A DNA stretch of 64,000 nucleotides from Silene latifolia (Eukaryota > Streptophyta > Magnoliopsida > Caryophyllales > Caryophyllaceae), in contig NC_133538.1 in NCBI RefSeq assembly GCF_048544455.1, positions 2,616,658-2,680,657 of the forward strand, given 5' to 3'. The notes below the pieces were generated by a model. The model was not told the DNA's origin. It did not search any database and saw only the letters and a list, made by a program, of their open reading frames with translations. Positions 24,503-33,259 of the stretch are shown here, one piece after another. Position numbers and translations under genes: made by a program. Position 1 is the first letter of the stretch. Each line of letters starts with the position of its first letter.

Positions 24503-24826
24503 TCAAGATTTTCCTAGATTGGTTTCTAAGGTCTCACCCACCCCCTCATCTGAGTCAATATGAAGAGAAAAGTTGGGTTTAAGAGATTCAGTAGCAAACC
24601 AATTAAAGAATTCTAATACCTCAATTACGGGGATTCCTTCAAAATCCCACTTACCTATAGACTCGAGGTATGATTGCGTAGGGTCATTCATTTGCCGGAA
24701 AATGGTGCAGCATATTTGGAGATCAGAGAAGGCATCTCGTCTGGGCTCAATAAACTCCCAAAGTCTGGCTAAATAAACACCAAAGATTTCGTTCTCTTCC
24801 TGCGGAAAACTCAGAAGGAACGACAT
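24503..24826 (-). pseudogene. gag-like fragment of element C (Athila/Tat type)
   Basis: An ATG at 24826 begins 107 codons. The pattern FPQEENEIFGVYLARLWEFI...DLQICCTIFRQMNDPTQSYL resembles the Retrotrans_gag domain of Athila/Tat elements: an acidic start, an E(S/I)F-x-W-like core, then a short helix with xxQxxxTFYxGLxxxTR-type residues. It begins ~80 bases after the primer-binding site, where gag is expected. Only the capsid-like portion remains, and no zinc knuckle follows. Confidence 0.5.
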
Positions 24827-24908
24827 GAGAACGGTCTCAAGGAACCGAAGTTCCCTGAGACTAAAGAAAGAAAGACTAAAATTAAAGACAACTAAAACTA
24901 GCGCTGCC

Positions 24909-24926
24909 TCCCCGGCAACGGCGCCA
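24909..24926 (-). promoter_or_regulatory. Primer-binding site of element C
   Basis: Minus strand TGGCGCCGTTGCCGGGGA, five bases from the LTR end. This sequence is characteristic of Athila/Tat elements and is attributed to tRNA-Asp priming. Confidence 0.85.
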
Positions 24927-24931
24927 AAATT

Positions 24932-26710
24932 TGATACCTGTCGAAATGAGTATCAAAAATAATATTTATAATTTCCAAACTACAACTAGCAAGCGGTAGT
25001 AAGGGTCGATCCGCAGGGAGGTAGGGAGATAATAGTTGTTATAAATTCTAGTCTAAGGGTAACAGTTGTGGGGGGTTTTGGATTGGATTATGTCTAAGTC
25101 TAAATGCGTAAATAAAAGGGCAAGTAATAAAAAGAGATGTAAGCAATAATAAAAAGAATGCTAAGACGGTCGGTTCACCACCAAATTTGACGACGTATCT
25201 AAGTAAGTCTGATAGATCATGATAGGTGGGCAAATAAGAAGTCCTCTCGGTCCATTCTTAACTAGTAGCGCCTCTCAGCCTATGCTACTGGTCCCTAGGT
25301 CTCACTAATACTAGCTCTCGCCCTGAAAAGTGATTCCTAATGCCTAAATTACTTATCTTTCGATCTTAGCAATTTAGTCGTCTCAATTTATTAATCTATT
25401 TTCCCTCCCCTATCTCTCGATCTTGTGGGTCGGTCAAATACTAAGCATTTAACAAGTCTCCTCTCGGTCTCGTTGTCAAATATTGCAATTAAAACATTGA
25501 AACGGTGCTAATTTATCGCGCGTCGATCGATCGACCACTAAGCGAGTCGATCGACCAACAGGTCCAGTCGATCGACTGACTAATCCAGTCGATCGACCAA
25601 AGGCCGACATCAGGTTTACTAATCTACGTCGTCTTCACCGCAGGTCCCCTCACATCTTAGCACGGGGTTTCTAGCTACGCATGATAGAATTGATAACAAC
25701 AACTAAATTAACAATTAACTAAACGAATACATAATTAAACTAACTAAGCAATAGAGATGCAAAGGACGAAATATTGATGGCTTTGGGAACTAATCTAATC
25801 AATTCTAAACTAACAAAATAATAAACTTAAGGACTGAAATTATGATTGAGCAATACCGAAACTGAAGGCAGAAAGGAAATCCAGATGCAAAATAGCGAAC
25901 ATTATTGAGAAACTAAAATATTTGAATTGAATGTAAACTATGCTAAAATCGAGACCTAATGTCTCTCCTAAAAACTCATGATTATTCTGAAAACATAGGT
26001 TAGTTTATATAGGAAAAATCCTGCGTAACCTTTATTCCTAAACCTAATCACAATGGGCTTTGGAATTCTCGATCTCTTAATTTGCGCATCAGACCCGTTG
26101 TTCAGTCGATCGACCATAAGCATCAGTCGATCGACTAAGTAGCAGCGAACAGTAGCTACTGGAACCCGTGGAGTGGTCGATCGACCACTTGGACCAGTCG
26201 ATCGACCAACGCGTATTTGCAGACGAATTGCATGCATTCGACGAATTCTGCATCGCGCACCGATCTTAAAACAGCTGCCATTTCTTCGTTCCTTGGTCAA
26301 ATCAGGCGTTCTACACGGCGTTGGAAAGCTAAGAGGATAAGCTTTCACCTCCTATTAGAATCACTCGATTATCAGGTCTAGAACTCAAGATATAGCCATC
26401 TGAAGCAGGCTGCAATGTCGAGAAGCACTTCTTTGCTTGTTAAACTTGTACGCACCCATGCTTTTGCTATCTTTAGGCCTTGAAACGCGCACCAAGCTCA
26501 TTCCTCGAGTCAATACTTCATGTCAAATGCAATGTTAATTACTTAGGGACGGATTCGGCTCGATTTCCGCTCAATTCTTCATATTTCTGCAATAATAGAC
26601 AAAAACACAAAAGTAGAGGAAAATAGGGAAATAATGGCATATATTGCACATTTGAGCTCTGAAATGCGTGTAGAATAAAGTGTGAAACATCATAATTTAG
26701 ACACGCATCA
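24932..26710 (-). repeat. 5' LTR of element C (1779 bp)
   Basis: Direct copy of 19812-21584. Palindrome clusters lie at 25523-25600 and 26104-26200. Confidence 0.93.
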
Positions 26711-27831
26711 CTCGGCTTACCTGGCGAGGCCTGAGTTGGTTGTTCGGGCGCTGATAAGATCCTCCACTATTGCGGTTAGCACCACCATTGTTGTTCTGCC
26801 CTCCACGGTTACCCCACGACCTAGATGGCATGTTGCTAGCAAAACGCTGACTCGGACCCTGTGAGAAACTTCCCTGGTAAGCCCCCGATGTTCGTCCAAC
26901 TCTGGCACTGGTACAGTCGTACTTCTTCTGGCCTATTCCCCCACAGTTGAAGCATGTAAGGTTGAAGTTGTCACTAACACTCCATCCACCACCCCTACCC
27001 CATGCTCACGATCCTCTAGAGAACCCAGCTCCTCCTAAAAAATCCCTTGCCTGGCCAAAGTTGCCCTTCTTGTGACCCGACTGGTTGCTACTCCCATTCT
27101 CTGCTTTCCTCTTCTCTGTAGCGGTTCTGACCGTAGCTTCCCTGGATAGATCCACTAACCTTTATACTTGCCCAGCTCTCAGATACACATTCTTCAGATC
27201 GGTGATAATCCCAGCTGGTAACCGGTTCATGATATTTGGTGCCAACCCCCTCTCAAAACAAAGAGCCAAACCCCTTTGCCTTAACTGCATGTCTTCCGTA
27301 TAGCAAGATAACTCAAAGAAGCGGTGATAGTACTATGTGACCAACATGTCATCAGTCATGGTAAAGGAATCAAACTTGGATCTCATTTTGTGACGGATGA
27401 GTTCCGGAATAAACTGTTCCCTCATAGCGCTCTTCAAACCCGACCATGGTATAACACCGTGCCCCTCATCCTTGTAGTAAGCTCTGTCATCTTCTTTAAC
27501 ATTCTGCCACCAAACTGCAGCTTCACCTCTCAGGTAGTACACTACCAGCTCAACAACTAACTCTGGCGGACACTTCACCACTTCGAGAAGACTCTCCATC
27601 TCACGGTGCTAGTTATCAAGCAGCATAGGTTCCCCAACGCCCACGTAAGTCGATGGGTTGAAGCGGGCAATGATAGTGCTCAGGTGGGTAGCATCCACCG
27701 GTTTCTCTACCCCCTTACCTACATTCTTAAGTGCCTCAAGGAGTGCATCCTACTGCTCGATCATACGGGCTACCTCATATGTGTACATCTCAAATGCTTG
27801 GATATACGCGGCTGACCTCTTTGGTGGCATT
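26711..27831 (-). pseudogene. Backbone gypsy gag
   Basis: Start ATG at 27829-27831 gives MPPKRSAAYIQAFEMYTYEV; its context after a 5' leader and primer-binding site supports this start. The capsid domain includes VVYYLRGEAAVWWQNVKE and WSGLKSAMREQFIPE (Retrotrans_gag). Downstream is a zinc-knuckle block CFNCGGIGQKKYDC (about 26912-26953), in which the expected histidine of CX2CX4HX4C is glutamine. The tail is Gly/Asn/Arg/Ser-rich. Stops near 27752, 27605, 27333, 27165 and 27006 break the frame. The frame is cut at 26711 by element C and continues into the protease at 19811. Confidence 0.9.
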
Positions 27832-27904
27832 TTGAGCTAACAATAAGCAAGGAAACGTAAGCACAAAAGCCTACTGCTCAAAATAAACATGACCCTCCGC
27901 CAAA

Positions 27905-28168
27905 GAAGCACTCAACCGAGTATTGGACTACTCGATTGAGTACTACCAGTACTCGGTCAAATTTTCCACTCCAGAAGCCAAGGTTAAAACCCAGAAAACA
28001 TACTCGGTCGAGTATGGGTATACTCGGTCGAGTATGCTCTACTACTCGATCGAGCTGACACAACCACTAGCTACTGCTACTCTCACCCTAAACAACACTC
28101 GGTCGAGTGCTTGGTTACTCGGCCGAGTACTCCCTACTCGGTCGAGTACCCACCCCGCTCGGCCGAGT
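27905..28168. repeat. Array of TACTCGGYCGAGTA palindromes in gypsy 5' leader
   Basis: About ten copies of a 14-base palindrome or one-mismatch variants, irregularly spaced, for example ATACTCGGTCGAGTATG at about 28000 and 28020, TACTCGGCCGAGTA near 28110 and GCTCGGCCGAGTC near 28155. The same motif forms a second array in this element's LTR (52862-53016). Confidence 0.85.
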
Positions 28169-28596
28169 CATGCCAAAAATGAGCTACTACTAACATAAAC
28201 GTGCTTATACATGCTTTTCTACCAAGATATGTATACGATATGTCACTACCCTTTTAAAAGCCACATAATAAACACTTAACATGCCAACATATTCCATGCT
28301 CAAAATCTAATATCGATAAATTTCAATGCATCATTCACATACTATCATATTCCACTCCTTCCATCATATCATCCAACTATTGAACAACATTTGAGTTTCA
28401 AGTACTACACATACACACATGACTAAACATACAACAGTTTCCCCCCATGGGACCAGCTTGAGATCGTAAGAGCCTTAATGCGACTCCGGGACGTCTCCCA
28501 TGTCTTTGCGGTAGCTCCAAACAACTCTCCCAGGGTTCATTTTATTTAGACTCCCTATGTTCATTGGGTTCATTGGTTTTAGGTGCCAGAATCGTC
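28169..28596. other. Rest of backbone gypsy 5' leader
   Basis: Between the palindrome array and the primer-binding site. No ORF or recognisable site; a C-rich stretch lies at 28441-28448. Confidence 0.6.
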
Positions 28597-28611
28597 GCTC
28601 TGATTCCACTT
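28597..28611 (-). promoter_or_regulatory. Primer-binding site of backbone gypsy
   Basis: Minus strand AAGTGGAATCAGAGC directly after the LTR end ...GGGTGTGTTACA. One mismatch to the initiator-Met tRNA complement TGGTATCAGAGC. Confidence 0.75.
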
Positions 28612-28778
28612 TGTAACACACCCTCATACCAAGGTACCTTACCAAGGACTAACCTAGCATGAGAGACTATTGCCATCTCGGTTGCCCGAGGCTAGTATAT
28701 CAAATATAACAATCCAAAACACATTTATTAAAGTGTAACTGAGTTTAAAGATTACATGTTCCCAAAATCAAAACCAAA
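28612..28778 (-). repeat. Backbone gypsy 5' LTR, proximal 167 bp
   Basis: Starts on the plus strand with TGTAACACACCCTC next to the primer-binding site, and is interrupted at 28779 by CACTA-2 with an AAA duplication. It continues at 51975. Confidence 0.8.
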
Positions 28779-29125
28779 CACTACTAAAAATCCAGGAAAC
28801 CACAACGGCCCTTTAATAACGCTTATTCAAGAAAATCACCAAAAGACGTTGTAGAATGGATAATTATCTTTGCGCGAAATTTTACTAAACTTAATTACAA
28901 CGGTTATGTGTTGTTAACCGTTGTTATTGGTTTTAACAACGGGTTAAACTTGCAAAACCGTTGTTAATATAAAAACTAATAACAATAGTTTACTCTGTAA
29001 TACATTATAACCGTTGTTAATAATTTGGCGCAAAATTAGTGAAAAGTAATTACAACGGTTATATTAGTACCCGTTGTTATTATGTTTTAACAACAGTTGT
29101 AGATGCAATAACCGTTGTTATTGAA
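28779..29125. repeat. CACTA-2 left subterminal repeats
   Basis: Repeated AACAACGG/CCGTTGTT units up to ~350 bases from the terminus. The first ~100 bases match the inverted right end of CACTA-1. Confidence 0.8.
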
Positions 29126-29542
29126 GTTAGTTCTAAAGAACAACAGATCGCTTTATTCCGCTATACGCTACAAAACACAAACAAGAGCTAATTAATACTG
29201 CTATACAAATATCATCCTCCATTCCTCCATGATCGTCTCTCTCTGTCTTCATCTCCGTCACTGTTGTCACCGTCTTCTCTCCCTCATCGTGTTTATCAAT
29301 CAGGTATATATGTTTCTTAGCTTATTAACTATTTCTTATTAATAATTTCAAGCTATATATAGATATAGGATTTTTTAATTTCCTGGCCTATGAATGTCGA
29401 TTATTTTTGAATTTGTGAATTTGTTAGGTTATTATCTAATTTGTTGATAATTTAGCTTAATTGATTTCCTGAATTTCGTTTATTTGTTTGCCTATTATTG
29501 GATTTTCTGAATTAGTTGCCTATATATTACGAATGTAGAAAA

Positions 29543-31337
29543 ATGACTCGAACTTGGATGATTGCTACAAATATGAGTGACCGCAACTATAAGGATGGTT
29601 TAGCTGAATTTTATGAAGTCGTTGCGAACAATTTGAAAGGTTATTCTAGTATTCCATGTCCTTGTGAAAGATGTGGTAATATTAGGTATATGGCTTTTCC
29701 GGACGTTAAAATACACCTAGAAAAGTGGATATTTAGTCGATCCTATACACGTTGGATTTTTCATAGGGAACCATTAGAGGACGAGAATAGCGTTGAAGAA
29801 GATGATGTTGAGGTATACGAAAGGCTAACTGATGATCCTGAGTTTGCCGAGTTTTTTGAGTTGGAAGAGTTGGAAACAGACTAGTTGAATGTTGGGTCTA
29901 TAGATAATGAAGAGAATGATGATGAGTAGAATGCTTTTGAAGATGTAGATGATGACACTATTAATTAGGATGACCTTAACAACATGTATGAGAAGTTGTG
30001 TGAGTCTGAAGCACCTCTAGATCCTGGTTGTAAGTTCACAAAAATGTCAGTTGTGGTGAAGTTGTATAATATCAAGGGGGCAAATGGGATACTTAGCGCC
30101 GAAAGTCATCAATCCCGATGACGCGGATTCATTGTAGGACCTCGTTGTAACCTCTCTTTGTCAGTTGGAAATGTATTTTCCACCCTCTTTCTTCACTATC
30201 ATGATTCATCTGACCATTCACTTGGTTAGGGAGATTTTGTACCTTGGGCCCGTGTACTTGAGATACCAGTATCCTTTAGAAAGATTGATGAAAGTTTACA
30301 AGGACTATACATCTAATCGGTATCGTCCGGAAGGTTGTATTGCTGAACGCGCTATTTTAGACGAAGCTCTTTCATATTGTTATGCTCATCTCTCCCCTGA
30401 GGAGTTGATTGGCGTTCATAAGAATCTTCATAGTGACTGGATGACCGGAAAAGGTATTAGGGGCTGGGTTGAAAAAATTGTGACACGTGAAATGTTGCAT
30501 TTAGCACATACGTATGTGCTAAACAATGAAGATGAGCTGCAACCTTATATTTAACCACACAAAGATGAGCTCAAATACGATCACCCAAACAAGACCGAGA
30601 AGTGGATTGCAAACGAGCATACGAAGACGTTTGGAGAGTGGTTTAGGAATATTGTCCTAGAGTATACGAATTAAACTGGTGATGACATATCTCCTAGGTT
30701 ACTACGTCTTGGTTTAGTTCCAAATGTCAGGGTCACCTTTTACAGCAGTTTTGCCATTAATGGATATACTTTTTACACCCGCGAGCAAGATGAGTTGAGC
30801 ACAATGCAAAATAGTGGTGTGAGTTCTGAATTTGAGGCAATGCACTTTGCTACTTCAAAAGATAAAAAGCCTACTTAGGGAAAATGCCTTTATTATGGTG
30901 TTATTTAAGAAATATTAGTATTACATTAAATTGATTTCACAATACCTTTGTTTCGATGTAACTGGGTTGATAACAACATCCATTGTGTCCGAAAGGATAA
31001 GATGGGATTTAAGTTGGTCGATATGGGTAAGGTTGGCAAGAATAAGTATGATCCTTTCATAATGGCATCCCAAGCTAAACAAGTGTTCTATGTCACTGAT
31101 CCTATGGATAAGAAGTGGTCTGTTATACTGTCTATAAGGAGTAGTCCATCCGATAATGGTGATGATTATCAGGATGTCATTTTTGAGGGAATGGATCACT
31201 CTACCACTGCATCTTATTTCGACGATGTTGACACTGATCATGAGGACACTGAAAGCATCTATATGCGTGATGACCATGGTGAAGGTATTTGGGTTAACGA
31301 AGAAACTATGACATCCAAGAAACGTCCCCGATCCTGA
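29543..31337 (+). pseudogene. TNP2-type CACTA transposase with the catalytic core deleted
   Basis: ATG 29543 opens a 114-codon segment to TAG 29882-29884 matching the transposase-associated N-terminal domain: TWMIATNMSDRNYKDGLAEF, then CPCERCGN and W..HRE. After a stop-rich stretch, 30007-30088 encodes PLDPGCKFTKMSVVVKLYNI, the start of the transposase_21 region. The sequence then jumps to EMYFPPSFFTIMIHLTIHLV with LVREILYLGPVYLRYQYPLE and NRYRPEGCIAERAI (30165-30554, DUF4218) and to FKLVDMGKVGKNKYDPFIMA with QVFYVTDPMDKKWSVIL (30948-31337, DUF4216). Domain order is right, but several hundred codons holding the DDE catalytic residues are missing, and there are several stops. It cannot act as a transposase. 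Confidence 0.88.
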
Positions 31338-31807
31338 GATGGTCTATAATGTAAGTTATTAGCTTTTATTTTTATTTTTATTTTTTAAATATATATATCT
31401 TCCTTTTACTTTTTTTTCTGTTTTTTTAAATAACTATCTCCACTGAACAGATTTGCATTTAGGAACTGCATATTTAATACAAACGTAAAGCACTGATACT
31501 CTCGAAGCTACTTATACAATAGTACTGGAAATCATACAAGACCACAGGGTTTCACATTACCTTTATTTAAGTTGCCTTTTCATACAGGCCCACGACACTG
31601 CTTATGATAGGCAGATACAGACACACAGAGTTTGACACTTAACAAATAACACACGACGTTGCTTGGAAATTTCAGCCACAGACACGGACACATTTTGTAG
31701 GGGTTTTAGGGGTACATTGCTTGGAAAACAGCCACAACCTAGTTGTAGGCATCGATGCTTTCTGACCTGGCCGACTGCTGCCCATCAAAGATGGTCGCAT
31801 ACGGCAC
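31338..31807. other. Region between convergent TNP2 and XS-like genes
   Basis: About 470 bases with T-rich tracts after the TNP2 end. No further domain seen; probably the 3' untranslated ends of two convergent genes. Confidence 0.4.
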
Positions 31808-32179
31808 TTAGACATATTCCACGGTATTCTTCAGAAGCTCGACATCCTCGTCTATGGCTACCCAGAGGTATGGTTCGAGTGTTGATCTATTCGGAGCATT
31901 CCAGTCGTTCCTGCCATGGCCTCTGAGTTGAAACATCATGTCAAGCTTAAATGCTGATTCTGCATGTGCAGGTGATGTTCCAAACTGAATGAGTAGACTC
32001 CCTTTGAATCCCCATGGCCCCCATTGTGGCTTAATTTTGCTGACCGAGTATCCCAGCTCAATAAGCTTATTCCTCAAAGGATTAATGCTTTTGGCAACAA
32101 ATTTTCCATTGTCTATATCTATGTGGCCTGGGGCATTCATCAGGACACAGTGATATGGACGGCCAACATTTTGAGTCAA
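31808..32179 (-). CDS. XS-domain-like small protein carried by CACTA-2
   Basis: A 123-codon intact minus-strand frame, ATG at 32179. Residues 10-20 (HCVLMNAPGHI), 33-44 (NPLRNKLIELGY), 50-66 (KPQWGPWGFKGSLLIQF), 76-93 (AFKLDMMFQLRGHGRNDW) and 105-118 (LWVAIDEDVELLKN) follow the order of the XS domain of plant SGS3/IDN2-type proteins: a WP..I.N.P-like start, a GF.......LW turn, a G.SG..VV.F strand, an F..G.GR..W segment and a closing LY.W.A..DD. In those proteins XS binds double-stranded RNA in silencing and RNA-directed DNA methylation. No zinc finger (zf-XS) or coiled coil follows. A TATA-like box at 32267-32273 lies ~90 bases upstream. The family assignment is my pattern match and needs a profile search. 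It may be a captured host fragment or an established CACTA accessory gene. Confidence 0.45.
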   Translation of the reverse strand: MTQNVGRPYHCVLMNAPGHIDIDNGKFVAKSINPLRNKLIELGYSVSKIKPQWGPWGFKGSLLIQFGTSPAHAESAFKLDMMFQLRGHGRNDWNAPNRSTLEPYLWVAIDEDVELLKNTVEYV

Positions 32180-32266
32180 TTTCAGACCAGTAATTTGATG
32201 GTTTAATTTATTTGTGAGTTGTGGGGAGCTAATGGATACTGAGCTAATGGGATGCCGAGCTTCTGA

Positions 32267-32273
32267 ATTTATA
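32267..32273 (-). promoter_or_regulatory. TATA box for the XS-like gene
   Basis: Minus-strand CTATAAAT, about 90 bases upstream of the ATG at 32179, leaving a ~55-60-base leader. Confidence 0.45.
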
Positions 32274-32566
32274 GCAAGTTTGAGATGTGTTGCTGGAGTG
32301 TATGTGTGTTGTCTTTAGCTTTTGGTAGCTTTAAAAAGCTAATCGAAGCAATGGTCATTGTTAAAGATTCCCAAATTTGCATGGCATGGTAAATCATGCA
32401 GATATGCAGTATATGCATGCTGGTGGTGTTGTCTTATTTTCTTGATCTTATTATTAGATGTGGATGCTATTATTGAAATTGGTGATTAAAGTTGTTATGC
32501 TGCTGTATTGTTACAGGTTTGGACTGTAATGCAATTACAGTAATTTTTTTTAAAAAAAAAATGTTA

Positions 32567-32809
32567 AACAATAACAACGGTTATATTGACACTACCCGTT
32601 GTTATTACTTTCAACAACGGCTGTAATACTTCTACCCATTGTCATTGCTTTTTTTAGACATATTTGATTTTGGCGCAAATTGGGTGAAAATATATTACAA
32701 CGGGTATATTTTAACCGTTGTAATAAAGTTATGACAATGGTTGACTTTTATTGACCCGTTGTTATTAAAATATCACAATGGTTTTGTTTTAAGGACCCGT
32801 TGTTAATAG
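32567..32809. repeat. Internal ACAACGG repeat block between divergent CACTA-2 genes
   Basis: About eight AACAACGG/CCGTTGTT units or one-mismatch variants in 240 bases, like the subterminal regions, but located internally. It lies between the starts of the minus-strand XS-like gene and the plus-strand TNPA/ULP1 gene. Confidence 0.75.
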
Positions 32810-32817
32810 TTTGTCTT

Positions 32818-32825
32818 TATAAAAA
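32818..32825 (+). promoter_or_regulatory. TATA box for the TNPA/ULP1-like gene
   Basis: TATAAAAA directly follows the ACAACGG block. The leader to the ATG at 33260 is long and contains four TTAGGGTTT motifs (33051, 33135, 33189 and 33241), the reverse of the telo-box AAACCCTAA. Confidence 0.5.
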
Positions 32826-33259
32826 GCTAATTTACAAACACATACAGGTATACAGCATACCACACAAACACACACAACATCAGTTCAACCGTTTGTATCC
32901 TGAGTTTATTCTCTCTCCCCCGCTTTCTACATTCTCGTTGCCGGCCGTCGCCCAGTTTCCGACGCCCAAATTCCGTTGCCTTCCCTTATCATCCTGCTCG
33001 TTCTCTTTATCATCATCATCATCAGATATGTTCACTTTTGTGTTTCGTCATTAGGGTTTTAAGATCATCTTTTTTGTTTTTCGTCTTCTTTGTTATCTTT
33101 ATCATCCCGCATCATCTACTTCATTCCTCTTATTAGGGTTTTAGGATTTTAGAAGCTCAAATTGTTGTTTTAAATTTTCATTCCTCTTTAGGGTTTTAGA
33201 TACTCTGCATGTCGTTGTTCATTTCCTATTTCATTCATATTTAGGGTTTTAGGATTATC

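Larger units (their letters stand above)
19812..26710 (-). mobile_element. Element C: Athila/Tat-type non-autonomous LTR retrotransposon
   Basis: LTRs 19812-21584 and 24932-26710 start TGATACCTGTCG and end CACGCATCA. The whole is flanked by a perfect CTCGG duplication (19807-19811 and 26711-26715). The primer-binding site at 24909-24926 and the purine tract at 21585 put the element on the minus strand. The interior is only 3.35 kb and holds a gag-like frame but no protease, RT or integrase. It separates the backbone gypsy gag from its protease. Confidence 0.93.

Noticed and set aside
31663-31926. Plus-strand frame opposite the XS-like gene
   Set aside because: No start context or domain; the minus strand has the ordered motif pattern.
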